A stretch of DNA of 64,000 nt from an uncultured Clostridia bacterium (GTDB taxonomy: Bacteria > Bacillota > Clostridia > Oscillospirales > Ruminococcaceae): contig CANRFB010000001.1 in the NCBI GenBank assembly GCA_947629785.1, positions 1 to 64,000 on the forward strand, given 5' to 3'. Positions 42,956-51,485 of the stretch are shown here, piece after piece. Position 1 is the first letter of the stretch, and every line of letters begins with the position of its first letter. A program made the position numbers and the translations under genes. The notes under the pieces were generated by a model that saw only the letters and a list, made by a program, of their open reading frames with translations, had not been told where the DNA came from and made no database searches.

Positions 42956-44124
42956 TAGACTATGAAAAGCTTATTTCCAAAAAATGCGCTAAGCTGAAAC
43001 CCTCGGGAATAAGAAAATTCTTCGATATTGCCGCCACTATGGACAATGTAATTTCCCTTGGCGTGGGAGAACCCGATTTTACCACACCTTGGGCAATAAG
43101 ACAGGCGGCAATAACTACTCTTGAAAAGCGAAAAACCGTTTATACCGCCAATGCGGGACTTATGGAGCTGAGAGAGTCCATTTGCGGATATATCCATGAC
43201 AAACTCGGCGTTGCCTATGACCCGAACGGCGAAATTATCGTAACGGTAGGCGGTTCGGAAGCCATTGACCTCGGAATACGCGCTCTTGTTGACCCGGGAG
43301 ACGAAGTCATAATTGTCGAACCTTGCTTTGTATGCTATGCTCCAATAGTTGAACTTACAGGCGGCGTTCCCGTGATAGTGGAAACTAAAGAAAAGGACGG
43401 TTTCAAGCTGAAAGCCGAGGCGTTAAAAGAAAAGATAACCGATAAAACCAAACTTCTTATATTCCCTTTCCCCAATAACCCTACCGGCGCGATAATGACC
43501 AAGGAGGATATTGAACCGATAGCGGAAGTCCTGCGAGGAACGGATATTATCGTTCTTTCCGATGAGATATATGCCGAACTGACTTTTGAGGGAAAACATT
43601 TCTCCATAACTCAGCTTGAGGGTATGCAGGAACGAACGCTCCTTGTAAACGGCTTTTCCAAAGCATTTGCCATGACAGGCTGGCGGCTCGGATATATTGC
43701 GGGTCCGAAACCGCTTATAAAACAAATGCTGAAAATACACCAGTACGCAGTAATGTGTTCCCCCACCGTTTCCCAGTATGCCGCCGTGGAAGCCCTGAGA
43801 TCCTGCGGGCATGAAGTGGAAAACATGATGAACGAATACAATATCCGACGACGGTGGCTTGTAAACGCTCTGAATGAGATAGGTCTCAGATGCTTTGACC
43901 CGCAGGGCGCGTTCTATGTTTTCCCTTCAATAAAGACAAGCGGACTTACAAGTCAGCAATTCTGTGAACAGCTTCTGGAAAAGCACCGCGTTGCCGTTGT
44001 TCCGGGAGACGCTTTCGGAGAATGCGGAGAGGGATATATAAGGATCTCTTACGCATACTCACTCAAGCATCTTATGGAAGCGGTGGAACGCATTTCCGAA
44101 TTCATGAACGAAATTAAGAGGTGA
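42952..44124 (+). CDS. PLP-dependent class I/II aminotransferase
   Basis: A 390-residue fold-type I aminotransferase. The PLP lysine is in NGFSKAFAMTGWRLGY; FPFPNNPTGAIM and LSDEIYAEL are the cofactor-binding motifs. Pairing with a Lrp regulator is common for aromatic or branched-chain/alanine transaminases in Firmicutes, but the amino-acid specificity is not readable. Confidence 0.93.
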   Translation: MIDYEKLISKKCAKLKPSGIRKFFDIAATMDNVISLGVGEPDFTTPWAIRQAAITTLEKRKTVYTANAGLMELRESICGYIHDKLGVAYDPNGEIIVTVGGSEAIDLGIRALVDPGDEVIIVEPCFVCYAPIVELTGGVPVIVETKEKDGFKLKAEALKEKITDKTKLLIFPFPNNPTGAIMTKEDIEPIAEVLRGTDIIVLSDEIYAELTFEGKHFSITQLEGMQERTLLVNGFSKAFAMTGWRLGYIAGPKPLIKQMLKIHQYAVMCSPTVSQYAAVEALRSCGHEVENMMNEYNIRRRWLVNALNEIGLRCFDPQGAFYVFPSIKTSGLTSQQFCEQLLEKHRVAVVPGDAFGECGEGYIRISYAYSLKHLMEAVERISEFMNEIKR

Positions 44125-44129
44125 ATATT

Positions 44130-44993
44130 ATGGATAGAGTATTGATAACAGCCCCTGCGAAAATAAACCTTTATCTTGATGTTACGGGAAAACGCAGCGA
44201 CGGCTACCACGAACTTGTTAATATCATGCAGAGCATTTCCCTTTCGGATACCATTTCCATAGAGAAAAGCAATATGGAAAAAATATCTATAAAATGTAAT
44301 GTGGAAGATGTTCCTAAGAGCAGGAAAAACACCGCCTACCGCGCGGCGGAGGTTTTTCTCGAGAAGGCAGGAATGATCTTTCAAGGACTGAATATTTCCA
44401 TACATAAAGAAATTCCCGTTCAGGCGGGTCTCGGCGGCGGAAGTGCGGACGCGGCTGCCGTTCTCTGCGGACTGAATCAGCTTTTTGAAACAAATTATTC
44501 TTTGGAAGGACTCTGTCAGATGGGTGCTTCAATAGGCGCTGACGTACCTTTCTGCATTGTGGGAGGAACACAGCTTTGCAGAGGAATAGGCGATGTTATG
44601 TCGGCTGCCCCGCCCCTTGAAGATTGCTTTATCGTTATCGGAAAAGGCAATGACGGCGTTTCCACCGAAGAAGCGTATGCAAAGCTCGACGCGGCAGGCT
44701 TTGCCGAAAACCCGTTCCCCTCGTCCTATAACGGAACTATAGGTTCTCTTGCGGCTGTGGGAATGAATATATTCGAGAAAGTTTCCGTCCCTGCAAGCGC
44801 TGCCGAAATAAAAGAACTGCTTGATTCCAGCGGCGCGGGATATTCCGCAATGACCGGCAGCGGCTCTGCTGTTTTCGGATTGTTTACCGACAAACCTACT
44901 GCCGAACTTACTTCCAGAGCAATTCGCGACAAGGGATATTTTTCCACCGTATGCTTTCCCGCTTCCGAGGGCGCATACAATTATGTAATGTAA
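44130..44993 (+). CDS. ispE: 4-diphosphocytidyl-2-C-methyl-D-erythritol kinase
   Basis: A 287-residue GHMP kinase of the non-mevalonate isoprenoid pathway. The N-terminal APAKINLYLDVTGKRSDGYHEL and the ATP loop PVQAGLGGGSADAAAVL are diagnostic, as is MTGSGSAVFGLF near the end. The ATG at 44130 is six bases after AGAGGTG, whose TGA belongs to the upstream stop. Promoter shared with the Lrp gene. Confidence 0.96.
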   Translation: MDRVLITAPAKINLYLDVTGKRSDGYHELVNIMQSISLSDTISIEKSNMEKISIKCNVEDVPKSRKNTAYRAAEVFLEKAGMIFQGLNISIHKEIPVQAGLGGGSADAAAVLCGLNQLFETNYSLEGLCQMGASIGADVPFCIVGGTQLCRGIGDVMSAAPPLEDCFIVIGKGNDGVSTEEAYAKLDAAGFAENPFPSSYNGTIGSLAAVGMNIFEKVSVPASAAEIKELLDSSGAGYSAMTGSGSAVFGLFTDKPTAELTSRAIRDKGYFSTVCFPASEGAYNYVM

Positions 44994-45027
44994 TTCCATT
45001 CCGGAAAGTGCAATTTACAATTTATTA

Positions 45028-45070
45028 CAAAAGGTTTTCGCTTTTACCTGTCGGAAGCCTTTTGTTTTTT
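45028..45070 (+). terminator. Rho-independent terminator after ispE
   Basis: A 12-bp stem with two G-U pairs (CAAAAGGTTTTC and GGAAGCCTTTTG) followed by TTTTTT. It isolates the mcrB-mcrC pair from the upstream operon. Confidence 0.85.
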
Positions 45071-45088
45071 GTACAAAACAGCAATTAA

Positions 45089-45118
45089 TTGAGAAGTATT
45101 TTATAAAAATAGTAGAAT
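45089..45118 (+). promoter_or_regulatory. Sigma-A promoter upstream of mcrB (distal)
   Basis: TTGAGA, 18 bases, TAGAAT in an AT-rich 180-base region. Confidence 0.5.
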
Positions 45119-45142
45119 AGCATAAAAATATTTAGTTAACTA

Positions 45143-45171
45143 TTGAAATTATTGTTGAAATGTATTAAAAT
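45143..45171 (+). promoter_or_regulatory. Sigma-A promoter upstream of mcrB (proximal)
   Basis: TTGAAA, 17 bases, TAAAAT. It overlaps the first copy of a direct repeat (TGTTGAAATGTATT at 45153 and TGTTGAAAATGTATT at 45182), a possible operator. Confidence 0.6.
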
Positions 45172-45189
45172 TAATATTAGGTGTTGAAA

Positions 45190-45246
45190 ATGTATTTTAT
45201 GGAATTGGAATATATTGGAGACATTATTGCAAAAATTCTTTTATGA
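45190..45246 (+). CDS. Possible 18-codon leader peptide before mcrB
   Basis: ATG at 45190 is six bases after AGGTG and reads MYFMELEYIGDIIAKILL before TGA. Its stop codon overlaps the mcrB ribosome binding site GAGGTG, so ribosomes ending here could reinitiate at mcrB. It may be a regulatory peptide, a remnant of a lost McrB N-terminus, or chance. Confidence 0.35.
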   Translation: MYFMELEYIGDIIAKILL

Positions 45247-45258
45247 GGTGAACATCTG

Positions 45259-46266
45259 ATGGGTGCAAATATCATTTTGTACGGTCCTCCGGGAACAGGT
45301 AAAACTTACAATACCGTTGCTTACGCTATCTCCATTATCTACGGACGCCCTGTGCGCGAGGTCATGAAAGACGACTATAACGAACTTCTTGAAAAATATC
45401 ACGCCCTCAAAACACTTTACGGACAGATAGAGTTTACCACTTTCCACCAGTCTTTCGGCTATGAGGAATTTGTTGAAGGTATCAAACCCGTATTCATTCA
45501 GGTAATGAACGAACGCGGCGAACGTTCCCGTAAGGAAGAAATGGTGTACAGAGTAGACCAAGGCGTTTTCAGACGTTTTTGTGAAGAAGCCGCCAAAAAT
45601 CCCGAAGAAAAGTATGTGTTCATCATAGACGAAATAAACCGCGGCAACGTTTCCAAGATATTCGGTGAAATGATAACCCTTATCGAACCTACCAAACGTA
45701 TCGGTCAGCCCGAAGCCGCAACCGTAAAACTTGCATATTCACAGGAAGATTTCGGCGTTCCCGAAAATATCTACATAATCGGCACAATGAACACCGCCGA
45801 CCGTTCTATTGCAATGCTGGACTCCGCGTTAAGACGTCGTTTTGACTTTATTGAAATGATGCCTAACCCCGACTTGCTGACAGGAGTCGTTGTTGAAGGC
45901 GTTGACATACGCCAGCTTATGATAAAGATAAACAAGCGCATTGAAATTCTTTGCGACCGCGACCATACCATCGGTCACGCATATTTCATGCAGCTTAAAA
46001 ATAAACCCACTCTTGCAACCTTGGCACATATCTTCAAAAATGCCATCGTTCCTTTGTTGCAGGAATATTTCTACGACGACTACGAAAAGATAAGACTCGT
46101 TCTCGGCGATGCAAACAAGGAGGAAAACGAACAGTTCGTTCGTTCAACGGCAGTTGACTATGCGCAGATATTCGGTTCAAATGCGGAACTTTACCTCGAA
46201 AATGACGAAGTTTATTCCATAAACAATGCCGCTTTCGCAAATATAAACGCTTACCTGAAAATTTAA
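45259..46266 (+). CDS. mcrB: McrB-like AAA+ GTPase without N-terminal DNA-recognition domain
   Basis: A 335-residue McrB-type motor. The frame starts almost directly at Walker A (GPPGTGKT, residues 9-16). The McrB-typical TTFHQSFGYEEFVEGIKP (60-77), Walker B FIIDEINRGN (121-130), GTP-specific MNTADRS (177-183) and the Arg-rich LRRRF (191-195) follow. Known McrB proteins carry a 150-residue or longer N-terminal domain that binds modified DNA; here a stop lies upstream and no room exists. In restriction systems McrB translocates DNA with GTP and activates McrC. It is followed 10 bases later by mcrC. Confidence 0.88.
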   Translation: MGANIILYGPPGTGKTYNTVAYAISIIYGRPVREVMKDDYNELLEKYHALKTLYGQIEFTTFHQSFGYEEFVEGIKPVFIQVMNERGERSRKEEMVYRVDQGVFRRFCEEAAKNPEEKYVFIIDEINRGNVSKIFGEMITLIEPTKRIGQPEAATVKLAYSQEDFGVPENIYIIGTMNTADRSIAMLDSALRRRFDFIEMMPNPDLLTGVVVEGVDIRQLMIKINKRIEILCDRDHTIGHAYFMQLKNKPTLATLAHIFKNAIVPLLQEYFYDDYEKIRLVLGDANKEENEQFVRSTAVDYAQIFGSNAELYLENDEVYSINNAAFANINAYLKI

Positions 46267-46276
46267 CGGTGCCGAT

Positions 46277-47485
46277 ATGAAAAAATTAAAACGCTATGTG
46301 GTAACGGAAGCCGACTGTTTCGTCAAGGAAGGCACAGGCGGAGAATCAGGTATCATACTTATTTCGGAGCAGAATTTTATGCGCCTTGACGATTTTGCCG
46401 CAAGCAAAAAGTATTCCGTAATGAATAAAATTACGCTTCCTGACGGACGTGAAGCCCTGAAGCCCTCACGATATGTGGGAATAATCATGCTGAAAGACGG
46501 CACTCAAGTGGAAATTCTCCCCCAGATACGCGCCGACAGAGAGGAAAATATCCTCGTTTCAAAAATGCTTATCCTGCGTATGCTGGACGCTATCCGTGAA
46601 ATTCCGGTACGGAAAGTCGATGAACGCTATTTCAAAAAAGAACAGATGAACCTTTTTGAGATATGCGTAAGAATGTACACGGACGAAGTCCTGAGCGTTG
46701 TCCGCAACGGTCTGAAGCAGACATATGTTCCCTACCGCGGCAACGAGATGTTCGTTAAAGGAAAAACCATATATTCCGAACACGCAAAGAAAAATTTTGC
46801 CCACAAGGAAAAATTCTTCGTGGAATATGATGTTTTCAGCGTCAACCGCGCGGAAAACCGTCTGCTGAAAAAAACTCTTGAAGTGCTGAATGACCTTTCC
46901 TCCAACACGCTTAATAAGAAAAAGATACGTATGCTGCTGATGGCTCTTGATAACGTGGAATCTTCCAAAAACGTAAGGGACGATTTCAAGAACATCATTG
47001 AGGACAGGAGCATGAACAAGTATTTCAACGCCATAAAATGGAGCAGGTTCTTTCTTCTCAACAAGGGAACTACATTCTTTAAGGGTGGAAAAGTCAAGTA
47101 CGCTCTGCTTTTCCATATGGATAAGCTTTTCAGCGCGTGTATCGCATCCAGTCTGAGAAAGCAGATAGACAGGACAAACTACTATTTCCTTACGCCTGAA
47201 AAAATAAGCAATTCCATAAGCAACACCGGCATGGACAAGGAAATGAAGCCCATTTCAGATTTTTACATTAAAAACCGCGTCAACGACAACACCATAAATA
47301 TGCGGTTCAAGTTCAAGAATTTCAAAGATTTCAACGGCGTTGAAAAGGAAAACACCGTTCTTGTATTTCCGGTAACGCAGGTGCTGAACACCGCTTTCAG
47401 CGGCATAGGAAAGACAATGTACCTAATTGATCTGAACGACATTGACATGAGCGTATCAGTCCTGACCGAAACATTCTTCATATAA
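46277..47485 (+). CDS. mcrC: McrC-like partner with degenerate nuclease motif
   Basis: A 402-residue McrC-family protein. The N-terminal part (about 60-130) holds the beta-barrel GTPase-stimulating region (YVGIIMLKDGTQVEILPQI); the middle VPYRGNEMFVKGKTIY...FFVEYDVFSVNRAENRLLKKTL and YALLFHMDKLFSACI match McrC. The C-terminal nuclease should have P-D followed by D-x-K: here the first site reads I-S-D-F (326-329) and the second R-F-K-F-K (343-347), with Arg where Asp is expected. It may be nuclease-inactive. The alignment is by eye. Confidence 0.82.
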   Translation: MKKLKRYVVTEADCFVKEGTGGESGIILISEQNFMRLDDFAASKKYSVMNKITLPDGREALKPSRYVGIIMLKDGTQVEILPQIRADREENILVSKMLILRMLDAIREIPVRKVDERYFKKEQMNLFEICVRMYTDEVLSVVRNGLKQTYVPYRGNEMFVKGKTIYSEHAKKNFAHKEKFFVEYDVFSVNRAENRLLKKTLEVLNDLSSNTLNKKKIRMLLMALDNVESSKNVRDDFKNIIEDRSMNKYFNAIKWSRFFLLNKGTTFFKGGKVKYALLFHMDKLFSACIASSLRKQIDRTNYYFLTPEKISNSISNTGMDKEMKPISDFYIKNRVNDNTINMRFKFKNFKDFNGVEKENTVLVFPVTQVLNTAFSGIGKTMYLIDLNDIDMSVSVLTETFFI

Positions 47486-47488
47486 ACC

Positions 47489-47520
47489 AAAAGCAGAGCC
47501 GTTTTCCGCTCTGCTTTTTC
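47489..47520. terminator. Bidirectional terminator between mcrC and spoVM
   Basis: Stem AAAAGCAGAGC with GCTCTGCTTTT (eight-base loop) and T-rich on both sides. It closes mcrC on plus and the spoVM end of the long minus operon. Confidence 0.9.
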
Positions 47521-47524
47521 TTGT

Positions 47525-47614
47525 TCATATCTCCTCGGATTCTTTCTTAATCTTGAAAATAAATCTGAACAACCCCGACAGAAGTTTTGGACTTTTTACT
47601 ACAACTATCTTCAT
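47525..47614 (-). CDS. spoVM: Stage V sporulation protein SpoVM (29 residues)
   Basis: A very short gene, starting MKIVVVKSPKLLSGLFR. It matches Bacillus SpoVM (26 residues) at M1, K2, K7, P9, K10, L12, G14 and R17, including the proline known to be critical for curvature sensing. The remainder is a basic then acidic amphipathic tail. SpoVM inserts into the forespore membrane and recruits SpoIVA to build the spore coat base. It follows thiN, exactly the Bacillus order. GGAAAGG precedes the ATG. Confidence 0.92.
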   Translation of the reverse strand: MKIVVVKSPKLLSGLFRFIFKIKKESEEI

Positions 47615-47674
47615 AAACAGCAACCTTTCCTTGAAATCATTTACTATATTCTATTCCAAAGTATCAAATAGGTG

Positions 47675-48292
47675 CTATTTTTTTGAAAAAATAACCAGAA
47701 CTTCACCTTTCCACACCGTTAATGAACATTCAGGCTCGGTAATTTCGTTGCTGACGCCAAGGGGGAACGTATTTTCAAGACAGTGCCTGTCAAGGCAGTA
47801 TTTCACTCCCGAAATTGAGACTTCCGCGGAATTTCCATAAGAGAACAGCGAAAGATACATTCCGTCAGCGCGCTTGTAAATGTGCGTACCATCGCTTTCT
47901 AAAAAAACAATATCCCGTTCCCCCACAAGTCTGCCCTTGCCGCCGTGTGACTTTATGTAGGCAAGTGTCTGGATATTTGCTATTGTATGGTCTAAGCGCC
48001 CGCCTATCGCTCCGGTTATGGAAATATCCGTAAATCCCGCTTCAAAAGCCTTTTTTACAGCAAGCATGGTGTCGGTATCGTCCTTTTCTGCGCCTACCGT
48101 GAAAACTTCGCCTACGGAGGGCTTTTCACCCGTAAGACTGTCAAAATCCCCCACAGTCAAGTCCGGAGAATATCCCATTTCAAGCGCCGCAGAATAACCG
48201 CTGTCTGCGGCAATTATATATGCGTCATGCGGCGGCTCGCAAAGAAGTTTGCCGCTTATCGGCGCGCCTCCGAATATCCAGCATGGTTTCAT
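47675..48292 (-). CDS. thiN: Thiamine pyrophosphokinase
   Basis: A 205-residue enzyme that converts thiamine to thiamine diphosphate with ATP. Family motifs are AADSGYSAALEMGYSPDLTVGDFDSL, the DDTDTMLAVKKAF metal site and GAIGGRLDHTIANIQTL. The ATG overlaps the rsgA stop by four bases. In Bacillus rpe lies between rsgA and thiN; here it does not. Confidence 0.94.
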   Translation of the reverse strand: MKPCWIFGGAPISGKLLCEPPHDAYIIAADSGYSAALEMGYSPDLTVGDFDSLTGEKPSVGEVFTVGAEKDDTDTMLAVKKAFEAGFTDISITGAIGGRLDHTIANIQTLAYIKSHGGKGRLVGERDIVFLESDGTHIYKRADGMYLSLFSYGNSAEVSISGVKYCLDRHCLENTFPLGVSNEITEPECSLTVWKGEVLVIFSKK

Positions 48293-49185
48293 GGCTCATT
48301 TCTCCTTATCTCCCATTCTTTTATCTGACTTGCTTCCTCGTACATTTCAATATAGCTGGTATGCCTTGAAACGGGAATTTCGCCGTTACTGACCGCTTCA
48401 ATAACGGCACAGCCCTTTTCTTTCACATGAGCGCAGTCCTGAAAGCGGCATTTCCCCTGATATGGTCTGAATTCCGGGAAACAATCCGCAAGTTCGTCTT
48501 TACGAATAATATCGTACTTTTGTGTTTCAAAGGTGGAAAATCCCGGGGTATCGGCAATATATCCGCCGTTATCGAGCTTGTAAAGTTCCGCTGTACGCGT
48601 TGTATGACGTCCCCTGCCAAGCTTGCGGCTTATTTCGCCTGTTTCAAGTCCGAGACTGCCGTCTAAATGATTCAGGAGCGTGGATTTGCCGACCCCAGTG
48701 TTCCCGGTGAAAGCGGATATTTTTCCTGCCGTCATGTCATAAAGTTTCACATACGATGCGGGCGAATCATAGTCGATCTCCAGAAATTCCGCACACGAAT
48801 TTCTGTAAATATCCGCCAGTTCAGAATTTTTTTGCAGGTCAAGTTTTGTGACCGCAATAATGCTTTTTATCTTTTTGAACTCCGCGATCGCAAGGAATTT
48901 ATCCAGCAGCGTCAGATTCGGAGACGGTTCGCAGGTCGAAATAACAAATACCAGATAGTCAAGGTTTGCAAGGGGCGGACGTATCAAGCTGTTTTTCCGC
49001 GGAAGTATCTCACTTACAAGTGCGGTATCTCCGGAAATATCAGTCAGGATCACCCTATCTCCCGCACATGGGGAAATATTCCTTTTTCTGAAAATTCCCC
49101 TCACTTTACATTCAAAAACACCCGCGGGGGTCTCCGTATAACAGAGTCCCCCGACCGATCTTAAAATTATTCCTTCAAGTGACAT
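48289..49185 (-). CDS. rsgA: Ribosome small-subunit GTPase RsgA
   Basis: A 298-residue circularly permuted GTPase that matures 30S subunits. The G motifs occur in permuted order: TKLD (G4), then GNTGVGKSTLLN (G1), then DTPGFST (G3). An N-terminal OB fold and a C-terminal zinc site (C...C-x-x-x-x-C, H) as CRFQDCAHVKEKGC are present. The ATG at 49185 overlaps the prkC stop by one base. Confidence 0.96.
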   Translation of the reverse strand: MSLEGIILRSVGGLCYTETPAGVFECKVRGIFRKRNISPCAGDRVILTDISGDTALVSEILPRKNSLIRPPLANLDYLVFVISTCEPSPNLTLLDKFLAIAEFKKIKSIIAVTKLDLQKNSELADIYRNSCAEFLEIDYDSPASYVKLYDMTAGKISAFTGNTGVGKSTLLNHLDGSLGLETGEISRKLGRGRHTTRTAELYKLDNGGYIADTPGFSTFETQKYDIIRKDELADCFPEFRPYQGKCRFQDCAHVKEKGCAVIEAVSNGEIPVSRHTSYIEMYEEASQIKEWEIRRNEP

Positions 49186-51425
49186 CAATAACCGTATACC
49201 TCTCTCCAGAAAGCTTCTGCTTCGGGATCAACATCAACAATTCCGCCGCTGTTGCCGTTATCACCGCCGAATATATCACCTTCATCGCCGAAAATGTCGC
49301 CCTCATAACCGGAATCACCCTGATCCGGTCTTTGAGTATCTTCATCTTCACCAAAAAGATATTTAAGCGCTCTATCATCAAAAGTAACTTCTGTAACGAC
49401 ATTTTCAACAAAATCTACCGAATATTCTCCCACGGTGTCGCTTGTCTTGGTATCATTGTTTACTGCTTCAAGAATAACTTTCTGCATTTCAGTTCCGGTA
49501 ATTGTTACCGATACGGTAGAAGCATACGCAAGATTGTCAATGGTTTCCGTACCTATTATCTGACCGTTAACATAACAGTTGAACGTAGCGGAACCTTTCA
49601 TATTATCGGGAACACGGAAAGTGATCACCGCTTCGGATTCGGGCATTACGCCGGTACTTACCGTAAGAATAATGGTGGAATTGAGTTTTACAATATTAAG
49701 CTGACCGTCATCGGTAGTAGGAAGCAGGCTCTGATCTATTACCTTGCCTTTGGGTTCAAGGGAATCCTGTTCCATTACCTGAACCGTAAACTTCTTTTCC
49801 AGAAGTTTCTGTGCGTCCTCAAGCATATATCCTCTGCATTCGGGAACAGGAATATCCTGTTCCTCCGGACCGCGGCTTACATACATACGGATAGCAGAAC
49901 CGTATGAAACGACCGCAGTGCTTTCGGGATCGGTCATAATAACGTTATTTTTAGGAACAGTCTCGTCATATGCGCTTACGATAGTTACGTCAAAACCGTT
50001 GTCTTTAAGTATGTTTTCCGCATCTCCCGAATCCAGATCGTAAACATCGGGAACAGGAACCATTCGCTTACCCTTGCTGACAACAAGCTTTACAGTCTGC
50101 TTTCCGATAATATAGTCCTTTCCCTCGGACGGAGTCTGATCAATTATCGCACCCTCGGGATATTCGTTGGAATACTCTGTTCTTTCAACAAGAATAGAGA
50201 ATGACTTTTCATAAGCTGTTTTTACTTCCTGATAATCAAAACCGATAAGTCTCGGCATTTTTCCTATTTGTGTGTCCTCATCGGAAAAAGTTCCCAGAAG
50301 AAGTATTGCAATAAACGCCACAACTATTATTACAATACCTGCCGCTATTGCCGTAAGAACAACAACGAAGTAAGAGGATTTTGACGGCTGTTCATCTCCG
50401 CTGTAGTCGTCATAATCATCATAGTCCTCAACTTCATTTCTGCTCTTTGTTCTTGTAACACTTTTTTTCATATTGCTTCTGCTGCCTCCCGATGAAGAAG
50501 CCGATTTCAGACCGGATTCTGCGGCGGCTTTTGAAACTGCACCCGCATTAAAATACTGGGTCTTTTCGGACAGATACTTATATTCAAAAACAATGCTCGG
50601 ATTTTTCTTGAATTCCTCAATATCCTTTATCATTTCGGACGCTGACTGATAACGTTTGGAAGCTTCTTTCTGCATAGCCCTCATAACTATTTCTTCCAGA
50701 CCTTCGGGAACGGAATCATTAATGGAACGAAGCGGCTTTGCATTATTCTGCATATGCATAAGTGCAACGGAAACCGGATTGTCACCGTCAAAAGGCTTTT
50801 CGCCGGTCAGCATTTCATACATCATAACACCGACAGAATAAATATCGCTTTTCTCGTCGGTAACGTCTCCCCTTGCCTGTTCGGGGCTGATGTAATGGAC
50901 GCTTCCTATAGCCTTGTCGGAAATAGTTTTTCCCTCTTCCCTTGCAAAACGCGCAATTCCGAAGTCCATGACCTTTATTGTTCCATCAGGGAAAAGCATG
51001 ATATTCTGCGGCTTTATATCCCTGTGAACTATCCCCCTGTCATGGGCGTGCTGCAAAGCCCGCAGTATCTGAATTATAAAATGTACTGTGTCTTTCCATT
51101 TAAGGACGCCCTGCTGTTCGATAAATTCTTTAAGAGTGATCCCGTCAATGTATTCCATGACAATAAACTGTATCTTCTCTGTAAAACCCACATCATATAT
51201 TTTTACAATATTCGGGTGAGAAAGTACAGCGATCGCCTTTGATTCGTTCCTGAAACGCCTTACAAAGTCTTCATTGTTGGCATATTCGTTTTTCAGGATC
51301 TTTACCGCAACAGTCCTGTCCTCCAGAATATCGGTAGCCTTGTAAACGTCCGCCATTCCGCCGATACCGATAAGCTCGGTTATTTCATAACGTCCGTCAA
51401 GCTTTTTTCCAATATTTTTATCCAT
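49185..51425 (-). CDS. prkC: PASTA-domain Ser/Thr protein kinase PrkC
   Basis: A 746-residue membrane kinase. Cytoplasmic kinase domain (about 10-270) with VAVKIL, HRDIKPQN and DFGIAR; a Ser/Lys-rich juxtamembrane stretch; one membrane helix (about 350-375); three PASTA repeats (about 385-592) that bind peptidoglycan fragments; then an extra 100-residue beta-type region and a Gly/Asp-rich tail with a twice-repeated GDIFG (about 593-746). Start ATG has AGGAGTG. It is coupled to prpC upstream and rsgA downstream, as in Bacillus. Confidence 0.95.
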   Translation of the reverse strand: MDKNIGKKLDGRYEITELIGIGGMADVYKATDILEDRTVAVKILKNEYANNEDFVRRFRNESKAIAVLSHPNIVKIYDVGFTEKIQFIVMEYIDGITLKEFIEQQGVLKWKDTVHFIIQILRALQHAHDRGIVHRDIKPQNIMLFPDGTIKVMDFGIARFAREEGKTISDKAIGSVHYISPEQARGDVTDEKSDIYSVGVMMYEMLTGEKPFDGDNPVSVALMHMQNNAKPLRSINDSVPEGLEEIVMRAMQKEASKRYQSASEMIKDIEEFKKNPSIVFEYKYLSEKTQYFNAGAVSKAAAESGLKSASSSGGSRSNMKKSVTRTKSRNEVEDYDDYDDYSGDEQPSKSSYFVVVLTAIAAGIVIIVVAFIAILLLGTFSDEDTQIGKMPRLIGFDYQEVKTAYEKSFSILVERTEYSNEYPEGAIIDQTPSEGKDYIIGKQTVKLVVSKGKRMVPVPDVYDLDSGDAENILKDNGFDVTIVSAYDETVPKNNVIMTDPESTAVVSYGSAIRMYVSRGPEEQDIPVPECRGYMLEDAQKLLEKKFTVQVMEQDSLEPKGKVIDQSLLPTTDDGQLNIVKLNSTIILTVSTGVMPESEAVITFRVPDNMKGSATFNCYVNGQIIGTETIDNLAYASTVSVTITGTEMQKVILEAVNNDTKTSDTVGEYSVDFVENVVTEVTFDDRALKYLFGEDEDTQRPDQGDSGYEGDIFGDEGDIFGGDNGNSGGIVDVDPEAEAFWREVYGY

Positions 51426-51485
51426 CAAATTCACTCCTGTAATTACACAAGTAATTTTATATAATACCGTAGGCAACGGTGTTTA

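Noticed and set aside
45259-47485. A larger defence island around McrBC
   Set aside because: The genes on both sides are ispE and the spoVM-thiN housekeeping operon; no methylase, toxin or abortive-infection gene is present.
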